A DNA stretch of 64,000 nucleotides from Caulobacter vibrioides (GTDB lineage Bacteria; Pseudomonadota; Alphaproteobacteria; Caulobacterales; Caulobacteraceae). Position numbers and translations under genes: made by a program. Within the stretch, counting starts at the first letter, position 1. Each line of letters starts with the position of its first letter. Below the pieces are notes generated by a model that saw nothing but the letters and a program-made list of their open reading frames with translations, ran no database searches and was not told the DNA's origin. Where the stretch lies: assembly GCA_001449105.1 (NCBI GenBank), contig LNIY01000081.1:1-64000 (forward strand). Reading direction: 5' to 3'. This document shows positions 54,600 to 64,000 of the stretch, piece after piece.

Positions 54600-55082
54600 T
54601 TACTTGCCGAGCGCCATGTCCGCGTGACCGTCGAGGCGGGCGCGCAGAAGCTGCTCGTAGTCGGCCGAGCGCGGCAGCAGGTCGGGGCGGATCTCGGCCA
54701 GGCGCTTCTCGAGGCGATCGCAGGCCTCGCGCAGCTCGATCAGGGCGCCGTCGATGTCCTCGCGCTGCTGCTCGAGGGCCGAGGCGCGCTCGCGGAACTT
54801 CTTCAGCGACCGGGCCATCTGGGCCGCGCCGTCGTCGTTCTCATCGTAGAGGTCCAGCAGCTCGCGGATTTCCGACAGCGACAGGCCCACGCGCTTGCCG
54901 CGCAGGATCAGCTGCAGGCGGACGCGGTCCTTGTGGGAATAGACGCGGTTGAGGCCCTCGCGGGCCGGCGTCAGCAGGCCCTTGTCCTCGTAGAAGCGCA
55001 GCGCCCGGGGCGTGGCTTTGAATTCGTTGCACAGCTGACGGATCGAGAACGTGCGCTCGGGACGTCGAAGATCGGCTGCCAT
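54600..55082 (-). CDS. MerR-family regulator of acyl-CoA degradation genes
   Basis: The 160-residue MerR protein has its helix-turn-helix near the N terminus (FSIRQLCNEFKATPRALRFYEDKGLLTPAREGLNRVYSHKDRVR). A dimerisation coiled coil follows (SLKKFRERASALEQQREDID). There is no metal-binding cysteine loop. It resembles the LiuR-type regulators of branched-chain amino acid and fatty acid catabolism, as the downstream genes support. The TTACGTAAACGT-type site 90-105 bases upstream of its start is the likely operator, so it is probably autoregulated and controls the cluster. Confidence 0.9.
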   Translation of the reverse strand: MAADLRRPERTFSIRQLCNEFKATPRALRFYEDKGLLTPAREGLNRVYSHKDRVRLQLILRGKRVGLSLSEIRELLDLYDENDDGAAQMARSLKKFRERASALEQQREDIDGALIELREACDRLEKRLAEIRPDLLPRSADYEQLLRARLDGHADMALGK

Positions 55083-55161
55083 CGGTACCCTCCCAGGGTG
55101 CGGCCGGCCTTCCCGGCCGGGTCATTGGTTATCGCCGTTCACGCTAGACCGGAGCTTCCGG

Positions 55162-55187
55162 AACGTCAACGCTTACGTAAACGTCAA
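55162..55187. promoter_or_regulatory. Likely operator of the MerR (LiuR-like) regulator
   Basis: AACGTCAACGCTTACGTAAACGTCAA includes CTTACGTAAACGTCAA (55172-55187), close to the LiuR-type palindrome TTTACGTAAACGTAAA, plus a direct repeat AACGTCAA at 55162 and 55180. It lies between the divergent MerR and LexA-like genes. Confidence 0.55.
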
Positions 55188-55273
55188 CCTTGACCATTTC
55201 CCCTAGGTTTACATTCCTAGGCCGAGGGCATAATTTCCTTTTGGTCCCGTCACTTGGACGTGTGGAGGACCCC

Positions 55274-55897
55274 ATGCTCTCGCACGCCGAACTGTGGACC
55301 GCGATCGACGCCCTGGCCAAGCGGTTCGACATGAGCCCCTCGGCCATGGCCAAGCTGGCCGGCCTGGATCCCACCGCCTTCAACCGCTCCAAGCGCGGCG
55401 ACGTCGACACGCGGCCGCGCTGGCCCTCGACCGAAAGCCTGGCCAAGGTGCTGGAAGCCACGGGGGTGGGGTTCTCGGAGTTCGCCGCCCTGACCGAGAG
55501 CGCGCAGAGCCGGAGGGCGGGCATCCCGCTGATCGGCCAGGGCCGGGCCGCGCCGGGCCTGTTCGACGAGGCGGGCGCGCCGCGCGGCGCGGGCTGGGAG
55601 GAGATGGAGCTTCCAGGACCCAGGGAGGACGGGCTCTACGCCATCGAGGTCGAGGGCGACGCCCTGGCGCCGGTCTATCGCGACGGCGACCGGCTTCTGG
55701 TCTCGGCCAGCGCCGAGCCCCGGCGCGGCGACCGGGTGGTGGTGATGACCACCGATGGCGAGGTGCTGATCAGGGAGCTGGGCCGGCTGACGGCCCGGAC
55801 GATCGAGCTGACCTCGGTGCTGCGCGACGGCGACGACCGGACGCTCGACCGGATGACGGTGGCCTGGCTCGCCTGCGTGCAGTGGGTCAGCCAGTAG
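55274..55897 (+). CDS. LexA/CI-like repressor lacking the protease residues
   Basis: The 207-residue product has an N-terminal helix-turn-helix of the phage-repressor kind (RFDMSPSAMAKLAGLDPTAF, NRSKRG). The C-terminal half has the S24 peptidase/LexA fold (EVEGDALAPVYRDGDRLLVS, RRGDRVVVMTTDGEVLIREL). In active S24 proteins GDS and a lysine form the Ser-Lys dyad; here they are Ala130 and Arg167, so autocleavage should be impossible. It could be a constitutive repressor or sense something else. ATG at 55274 follows GGAGG. It is divergent from MerR with the operator between them. No phage genes are nearby. Confidence 0.85.
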   Translation: MLSHAELWTAIDALAKRFDMSPSAMAKLAGLDPTAFNRSKRGDVDTRPRWPSTESLAKVLEATGVGFSEFAALTESAQSRRAGIPLIGQGRAAPGLFDEAGAPRGAGWEEMELPGPREDGLYAIEVEGDALAPVYRDGDRLLVSASAEPRRGDRVVVMTTDGEVLIRELGRLTARTIELTSVLRDGDDRTLDRMTVAWLACVQWVSQ

Positions 55898-55971
55898 CGG
55901 CCTGACCCGGCCTTTCTTTCGAGCATTCCTTCATCCGATAACCGCTTCGCACTTATCGGGGAACGCTCGCC

Positions 55972-56181
55972 TCAGGTGCGCGGGCAGTCGGCGTGATGGC
56001 CGTTGAGCCAGTCGCGCAGGGCGGCCGCCCGGGGATCTTCGCACGACACGTCGACCCGGTAGGAGGCCCAGGTGTCGTTGTGGGCGGCCTCGATGCGGGC
56101 GCCGGGGAACTGCGAAGCGATGCCGCCGATCAGGGAGTCGAATTCCGAACGGTCGTGCGGGCGAAGGGTGAAGGAAGCCAT
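55972..56181 (-). CDS. Small protein of unknown function
   Basis: The 69-residue product (start ATG 56181 after AGGAATAG) contains MASFTLRPHDRSEFDSLIGG, FPGARIEAAHNDTWASYRVD and ALRDWLNGHHADCPRT. It is a mixed alpha/beta-looking, soluble small protein with no known domain. It looks like a real gene because of the clear start and compact length, but support is moderate. It is convergent with the LexA-like gene; the upstream area is a family A repeat cluster. Confidence 0.5.
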   Translation of the reverse strand: MASFTLRPHDRSEFDSLIGGIASQFPGARIEAAHNDTWASYRVDVSCEDPRAAALRDWLNGHHADCPRT

Positions 56182-56282
56182 CGGACTATTCCTGGTTCTG
56201 ATGGTTCCAAGGCTAGACTCCGAAGTTCGCACAAACCCTTAATTCGAAATTCAGATTCCGTTCATGAACCGAGGCACGGTGT

Positions 56283-56640
56283 CGCACCAAGCCCCCTCTG
56301 GGGGGAGGTGGCCCCAAGGGCCGGAGGGGGGACGTTTTCAGCTTCCGCCGACTTGGCTCCTCCCCCGTGAAACGGGGGAGGTGGCGCGCTGCGGATACGC
56401 GGCGTGACGGAGGGGGCGAGGGACAGAGCACCCTGCGCGCCGCCGCCCCCCCCCCCCCTTCGCGGTCCCCCCCCCCCGTTGCACGGGGGAGGAGTTGAGA
56501 CGGTAGATCCTCTCCCTCTGGGGGAGGTGGCCCGGAGGGCCGGAGGGGGACGTTTTCAGCCTCCGCTGACGTCAACCAGCTGCCGAGACACCCCCCTCTC
56601 CGTCCGCTCCGCGGACACCTCTCCCACAGGGAGAGGGTTT
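56283..56640. repeat. Family A repeat cluster with long C tracts
   Basis: There are three or more family A units: a short one at 56291-56332, the GTGACGGAGGGGGCGA variant at 56356-56490, and a two-unit pair at 56509-56640 facing the lysS stop. Within the second unit are runs of 13 C (56446-56458) and 11 C (56467-56477). No gene is present in 56182-56643. Confidence 0.75.
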
Positions 56641-56643
56641 ATC

Positions 56644-58302
56644 TCAGCCCAGCTTCTCTTCGATCAGGGCGATGGTGCGGTCGATGCCGAAGATCGCGGC
56701 GAAGGACCCGAAGCGCGGGCCCTGGCTCTGGCCCAGCAGCACTTCGTAGAGAGCCTGGAACCAGGCGCGCAGCGGGTCGAAGCCGTGGGTCTTGCCGACC
56801 TCGAACACCTCGTTCTGGATCAGCTCGGCGTCCTGCGTGCCGGCCGGCATGGCCTTCAGCTTGGCCAGCAGGTCCAGGATCGCGGCGCGTTCCTGGTCGG
56901 TGGGCGCGCGGAAGGTCTTCGTGGGCTTCACGAAGTCCTCGTAATAGTTGATCGCGTAGCCGGCCAGGCGGTCGAGCAGCGGCTGGGTCTCAGCGCTCGC
57001 GCCCGGGATATAGCGCGACAGGAAGCCCCAGAGGATTTCCTTGGTCGAGGCGTCGGCGGCCGACACCAGGTTCAGCATCAGGCTGAACGACACCGGCGAG
57101 CCCTGCTCCGGCGGCTTGCCCGAGTGGATGTGCCAGACCGGGTTGTCGAGCTGCTTGGCGGGCTCCTGGCGACCGAAGGCGTCCAGCTGTTGCAGGTACT
57201 CGTCCGTCGCCTTGGGGATGACGTCGAAATACAGCTTCTTGGCCGACTTCGGGCTCTGGAACATATAGTACGACAGGCTCTCAGGCGCGCCGTAGCGCAG
57301 CCAGTCCTCCATCGACAGGCCGTTGCCCTTGGACTTGGAGATCTTCTGGTTGTTCTCGTCCAGGAAGAGCTCGTAGTTGAAGCCTTCCGGCGGAACACCG
57401 CCCAGGGCCTTGCAGATGGCGCTGGAGGCCTTGACCGAGTCGATCAGGTCCTTGCCGCTCATCTCGTAGTCGACGCCGAGCGCCGTCCAGCGCATGGCCC
57501 AGTCGGGCTTCCACTGCATCTTCACGTGGCCGCCGGTGACCGGGACCTCGACCTTGGAGCCGTCCTCGTCCTCGAAGACGATCGTGCCCTTCTCGACGTT
57601 GCGCTCCAGGGTCGGGACCTGCAGCACCTTGCCGGTGGTCGGGCTGACCGGGAGGAACGGCGAATAGGTGGCGCGGCGCTCTTCGCCGAGCGTGGGCAGC
57701 ATGACCTTCTGGATGGCGTCGAAGCGGGCCAGCGCCGTCAGCAGCGTCTCGTCGAACAGGCCGCCCTTGTAGCACTCGGTCGACGAGACGAACTCGTACT
57801 CGAAGCCGAAGCCGTCGAGGAAGGCGCGCAGGCGGGCGTTGTTGTGGGCGCCGAAGCTGTCGTGGGTGCCGAAGGGGTCCCGAACGACGGTCAGCGGCTT
57901 GCCCAGGTCCTCGATCAGCGGCTGCTTGTTCTCGATGTTGTCCGGCACCTTGCGCAGGCCGTCCATGTCGTCGCTGAAGGCGATCAGGCGCGTGGGGATG
58001 TGGTCGTCGACCAGCGCGCGGAAGGCCTGGCGCACCATGGTCGTGCGCGCGACTTCGCCGAAGGTGCCCAGGTGCGGCAGGCCGGACGGGCCATAGCCGG
58101 TCTCGAAGATCACGGCCTTGGACAGGGCCGGATAGGCTTTCACCGCCTCGTCGGTCTTGCCGGCGTCGATCAGGGCCTTGGCGGCCTCCTGGTCGGCGCG
58201 GTCGGGAAGACGCACGCGCAGGACGCGGGCGATGGTGGCGCGCGCCTGCTCGAACGGCCAGGAGCGGGCTTCGCGGGCGAGGGGGGAAAGGCCTTCAAAC
58301 AT
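56644..58302 (-). CDS. lysS: Lysyl-tRNA synthetase, class I
   Basis: The 552-residue class I LysRS attaches lysine to tRNA-Lys. The HIGH-like motif is [19 protein letters not shown] and the KMSKS motif is [19 protein letters not shown], both of the class I Rossmann type, unlike the class II LysRS of most bacteria. The C-terminal helical domain (EEKLG end) is complete. Alphaproteobacteria and archaea share this class (also called lysK). It is a single gene with repeats on both sides. Confidence 0.97.
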   Translation of the reverse strand: MFEGLSPLAREARSWPFEQARATIARVLRVRLPDRADQEAAKALIDAGKTDEAVKAYPALSKAVIFETGYGPSGLPHLGTFGEVARTTMVRQAFRALVDDHIPTRLIAFSDDMDGLRKVPDNIENKQPLIEDLGKPLTVVRDPFGTHDSFGAHNNARLRAFLDGFGFEYEFVSSTECYKGGLFDETLLTALARFDAIQKVMLPTLGEERRATYSPFLPVSPTTGKVLQVPTLERNVEKGTIVFEDEDGSKVEVPVTGGHVKMQWKPDWAMRWTALGVDYEMSGKDLIDSVKASSAICKALGGVPPEGFNYELFLDENNQKISKSKGNGLSMEDWLRYGAPESLSYYMFQSPKSAKKLYFDVIPKATDEYLQQLDAFGRQEPAKQLDNPVWHIHSGKPPEQGSPVSFSLMLNLVSAADASTKEILWGFLSRYIPGASAETQPLLDRLAGYAINYYEDFVKPTKTFRAPTDQERAAILDLLAKLKAMPAGTQDAELIQNEVFEVGKTHGFDPLRAWFQALYEVLLGQSQGPRFGSFAAIFGIDRTIALIEEKLG

Positions 58303-58369
58303 GGCCGCGCGTATAAACCCTGCGGCGGGATGAGGCTAGGGCGTGGGTCCGAGCGTCAAGCATCCCAAT

Positions 58370-58470
58370 CCGTAAAACCCCCGCGAAAGCGGGGGCCCAG
58401 GCTTTTTCTGAAACGCGCCGCGCTCGACGATAAAACACCTGGGTCCCCGCTTTCGCGGGGATTTTACGGA
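58370..58470. repeat. Family D inverted repeat
   Basis: CCGTAAAACCCCCGCGAAAG..GGGGGCCCAGG faces CCTGGGTCCCCGCTTTCGCG..GGGATTTTACGG. The first copy is at 17328-17427, with an inverted inner core. It lies between lysS and acs. Confidence 0.85.
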
Positions 58471-58477
58471 AGAAGGG

Positions 58478-60430
<1,953 letters not shown>

Positions 60431-60692
60431 GCGTCTCCCTAACGTCTCTACAGTCGATCTTGTCGTCGTCAGCGATGTTGCCGCTGCGTCAGTCGTCGTC
60501 TTGCGAGCGGGAGTATGCGAAGCGCCGCCTCCCGCGCAAGAAGACCATTTCTGTTTCTGACGACAGAAACTTGGTCTTGTTCGATTTGTCGGTTTCGAGG
60601 CCGTCCGCGCCGCCCTTTGCGCCCGTCACCGGGCGAAAGAAAGGGCCCCCGCCGCGTCGGCGAGGGCCCAGGGGGAGGAACCGGAACGCGCC

Positions 60693-62213
<1,521 letters not shown>

Positions 62214-62308
62214 GGTTTCCTCCGTCGCGCCGTGTTCGGCGTCATGCGGAGGAGCTTGCGCCCGGTTTCTTGATCTGGAGCGGGGCGGTCGCCGCGAAAG
62301 GCGCGCGG

Positions 62309-62326
62309 TGTCTCAGGTTTGCGACA
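62309..62326. promoter_or_regulatory. Possible AcoR-type activator site upstream of the aldehyde dehydrogenase gene
   Basis: TGTCTCA-GGTT-TGCGACA is an inverted repeat with one mismatch, 96-113 bases upstream of the gene's start. It resembles upstream sites of AcoR-class activators. No convincing sigma-54 promoter was found between it and the start codon. Confidence 0.45.
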
Positions 62327-62339
62327 GGTCTCCAAACAA

Positions 62340-62649
62340 CCTCTCCCAGAGGGAGAGGGAGGGGCCCATGCGCAGCATGGGAGGGTGAGGGGTTTCGGCA
62401 TCTGCCGGAAACCCCGATCCCCTTAGTCATCATCCCGGCCGAAGGTTCGTGCAGCGGACCGTAGAGCCGGGACCCAGGAGCCGCCGCACTGCATTGGCGA
62501 CCGCTAGGGCTGTGAACCCTGGCCACGGCGCCCACTTTCCGGGATGACGGCCGTTGTTGGCTTTGGCAGCGCTTCAACAGGCCAGCTGTGAAACCTCTCA
62601 CCCTCCCACCGCTTCGCGGCGGGCCCCTCCCTCTCTCCAAGAGAGAGGG
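62340..62649. repeat. Family E arms enclosing a family B element
   Basis: The left arm 62340-62395 (CCTCTCCCAGAGGGAGAGGG..GGAGGGTGAGGGGTTT) and right arm 62592-62649 (AACCTCTCACCCTCCCACCG..AAGAGAGAGGG) are inverted. A family B pair lies at 62427-62550 between them. It ends directly at the stop codon of the AcoR-like gene. Together with the aldehyde dehydrogenase promoter it explains the gene-free stretch 62214-62649. Confidence 0.8.
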
Positions 62650-63588
62650 TCAGTTGCTCCGTCCCAGCCCCAGCCGGTTGATCTTGCGGTGCAGGGTCGC
62701 CCGGCTCACGCCCAGCGCGGTCGCGGCGGCGGACACGTTGCCTCCCGCCGCCCCCAGCGCACGGCGCACGGCGGCGCGTTCGGCGTCTTCCAGGTCGGCC
62801 CCGCGATCGGGCGAGGGCATCCCCCGTCGCAGCCTATCGTCGGTCAGCTCCAGGGCCTGGCGGGCGGCGCGGGTGGCGCCGATGACCACGTCGTCGGCGT
62901 CGACGGCCAGCATCGGGGTCGAGGCGCGGTCGGCGCGGCCGTCGGCCAGCAGCACGATGCGCGCGCCGGGGAAGGCTTCGCGGAAGGCCCGGGACTCGAT
63001 GCGGCGGGCCGCGTCGTTGACCACCGCCTCCATCAGGCCGGTCATGCCGTCCAGCCCCTGTCGGCAGGACGAGACGTCGAGCGCGCCGGCCAATCTGCCC
63101 TGAGGGTCGAACAGCGGCGCGACGGTGCAGGAAAGGCCGATGTTGCGGGTGTGGAAATGCTGGTCGCGATGGATGGTCAGGGTGCGCTGCTCGGCGATGC
63201 AGGTGCCGATGCCGTTGGTGCCCTCGCGCGCCTCGCTCCACACCGCCCCGGTCCACAGGCCCCAGCGGTGGAACACCGGATCGTCGGCCGCCGCGCCCCG
63301 CCGGTCGACCGGCACGCCGGTGCTGTCGGTCAGCAGCACGCAGGAGCCTTGCGCGCCCACGGCCTGGAACAGGGCGTCCAGCGTGTCGGACGCCGCCGTG
63401 CGCAGGGCGCCCATCCGCTCCTGGGCTTCGGCGAGTTCGCGCTGGGTGAGGGTGTCGGGGGCCTTGCGATTCTCGGGATCCAGGCCGTGCAGCACCAGGC
63501 TGCGCCGCCAGGAGGCCGCCACCGGCGACAGGGCGGGTCCCGCGCCGTCGAGCACGGCCAAGACGTCCCGGGCATGGGCTGCGGCCAT
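62650..63588 (-). CDS. AcoR-like GAF/Fis regulator without AAA+ domain
   Basis: The 312-residue product has the AcoR-type GAF domain at about 70-185 (SCVLLTDSTGVPVDRRG, WSEAREGTNGIGTCIAEQ, HFHTRNIGLSCTVAPLFD, LAGALDVSS). A short PAS-like stretch follows (MLAVDADDVVIGATRAARQA). A C-terminal Fis helix-turn-helix at 266-307 ends it (GGNVSAAATALGVSRATLHR). The sigma-54 AAA+ domain of AcoR is absent; GAF and Fis parts are joined by about 75 residues. ATG at 63588 is chosen; a longer frame is unrelated. It is upstream of the aldehyde dehydrogenase and likely regulates it. It is divergent from a creatininase-family gene. Confidence 0.88.
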   Translation of the reverse strand: MAAAHARDVLAVLDGAGPALSPVAASWRRSLVLHGLDPENRKAPDTLTQRELAEAQERMGALRTAASDTLDALFQAVGAQGSCVLLTDSTGVPVDRRGAAADDPVFHRWGLWTGAVWSEAREGTNGIGTCIAEQRTLTIHRDQHFHTRNIGLSCTVAPLFDPQGRLAGALDVSSCRQGLDGMTGLMEAVVNDAARRIESRAFREAFPGARIVLLADGRADRASTPMLAVDADDVVIGATRAARQALELTDDRLRRGMPSPDRGADLEDAERAAVRRALGAAGGNVSAAATALGVSRATLHRKINRLGLGRSN

Positions 63589-63801
63589 CAGGGGGTCTCC
63601 TCCCCGGCGTTCTGCGTGACGCCGGGCAAGCACCTTGCGCGCGGTAGACGCTCGACGGCAAGCACGCGCAAGTCGAGCGCGCCCCGGCCCGAAGCCCGCC
63701 GTTCCGCCAGATTGGGGGTCGGCGAAGCCCGACTTCGGGCGTAAAGCGCTGGAAAAGCCGGTCGCAACGCCGGCCGCCGACGTCCTTCGGAGTATTCCGC
63801 C

Positions 63802-64000
63802 ATGCTGCTCGCCCTTTCGACCTGGCCCGAGATCGAAGCCTTCCTCCAGCGTTCGAAGACGGTGATCGTGCCGATCGGCTCCAACGAGCAGCACGGCCCC
63901 ACGGGCCTCCTGGGAACCGACTGGCTGTGCCCCGAGATCATCGCCCACGAGGCCTCCAGGCGCTCGGACGAGGTGCTGGTGGCGCCGACCTTCAACGTCG
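63802..64000 (+). CDS. Creatininase family protein, 5' part only
   Basis: The first 66 codons are seen before the window ends. LLALSTWPEIEAFLQRSKTV, VPIGSNEQHGPTGLLGTDWL and PEIIAHEASRRSDEVLVAPT match the metal-binding N terminus of the creatininase (creatinine amidohydrolase) family, with Glu/His/Asp ligands in NEQHG..TDWL. The family includes creatininase and amidohydrolases of other pathways, so the substrate is open. It is divergent from the AcoR-like gene; 213 bp lie between their starts. Confidence 0.85.
   Translation, partial: MLLALSTWPEIEAFLQRSKTVIVPIGSNEQHGPTGLLGTDWLCPEIIAHEASRRSDEVLVAPTFNV

Noticed and set aside
55274-55897. LexA itself
   Set aside because: The helix-turn-helix is of the phage-repressor type, the Ser-Lys dyad is absent, and no GAAC-N7-GAAC box lies upstream.
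62214-62340. Sigma-54 promoter for the aldehyde dehydrogenase gene
   Set aside because: No GG-N10-GC element with acceptable flanks was found between the palindrome at 62309 and the start codon.

Overview
The window is GC-rich DNA from an alphaproteobacterium that is almost certainly a Caulobacter or very close relative. Four genes support this. The DivL protein has tyrosine at position 550 and is 769 residues long. The 89-residue nucleoid protein GapR and a TacA-type response regulator with Asp54 lie within about 4 kb of each other. The diguanylate cyclase matches DgcA, with an RESD inhibitory site. Class I LysRS, two-gene PurE/PurK, MmcB with an alphaproteobacterial SOS box and TonB receptors of the Xanthomonas/Caulobacter type agree. 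About 56 protein genes are supported. I saw no rRNA, tRNA, CRISPR array, prophage or conventional insertion sequence.

Layout. 0-10 kb is housekeeping and signalling: DUF72, rpsU, COQ9, a racemase, purE-purK, dgcA, a CheW protein, a lytic transglycosylase, rpmJ and gapR. 10-20 kb holds a DUF559 nuclease gene framed by inverted repeats, an ArsR/SRPBCC pair, tacA, a bifunctional penicillin-binding protein, an SdpR/SdpI-like pair and recQ. 20-30 kb is dominated by a giant autotransporter of about 2,576 residues with about 22 Ig-like domains, beside genes for a tail-collar protein, a DUF6916 protein and a GNAT enzyme. 30-46 kb holds two TonB receptors (one paired with a YfiR-like protein), divL, a zincin/SWIM pair, a LysR regulator, a sirtuin, a diiron protein, two lipocalins and mmcB. 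46-56 kb holds a MerR-headed fatty-acid or branched-chain acyl-CoA degradation cluster and a LexA-like protein lacking both protease residues. 56-64 kb holds lysS, acs, an aldehyde dehydrogenase, an AcoR-like regulator and the start of a creatininase-family gene.

How genes work together. The MerR-led minus-strand cluster encodes two acyl-CoA dehydrogenases, a thiolase and a hydratase/dehydrogenase, a near-complete beta-oxidation set. The AcoR-like regulator, aldehyde dehydrogenase and acetyl-CoA synthetase form an acetaldehyde-to-acetate-to-acetyl-CoA route. DivL, TacA and DgcA belong to the cell-cycle and stalk/flagellum programme of Caulobacter.

Intergenic DNA is full of inverted-repeat elements, named here by family. 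A is CCTCCC..GGGAGG two-hairpin units. B is GTCATCCCGG..GGGACCCAGG. C is TTCGACAAGCTCAGG. D is ATCCCCGCGAAAGCGGGGA. E is CCTCTCTC..GAGAGGG plus GGAGGGTGAGAGG. F is a 29-bp perfect inverted repeat. The most interesting observation is that family E arms occur once around a nuclease gene (DUF559) and twice around a noncoding core made of a family B element, as expected of an autonomous element and its non-autonomous derivatives.
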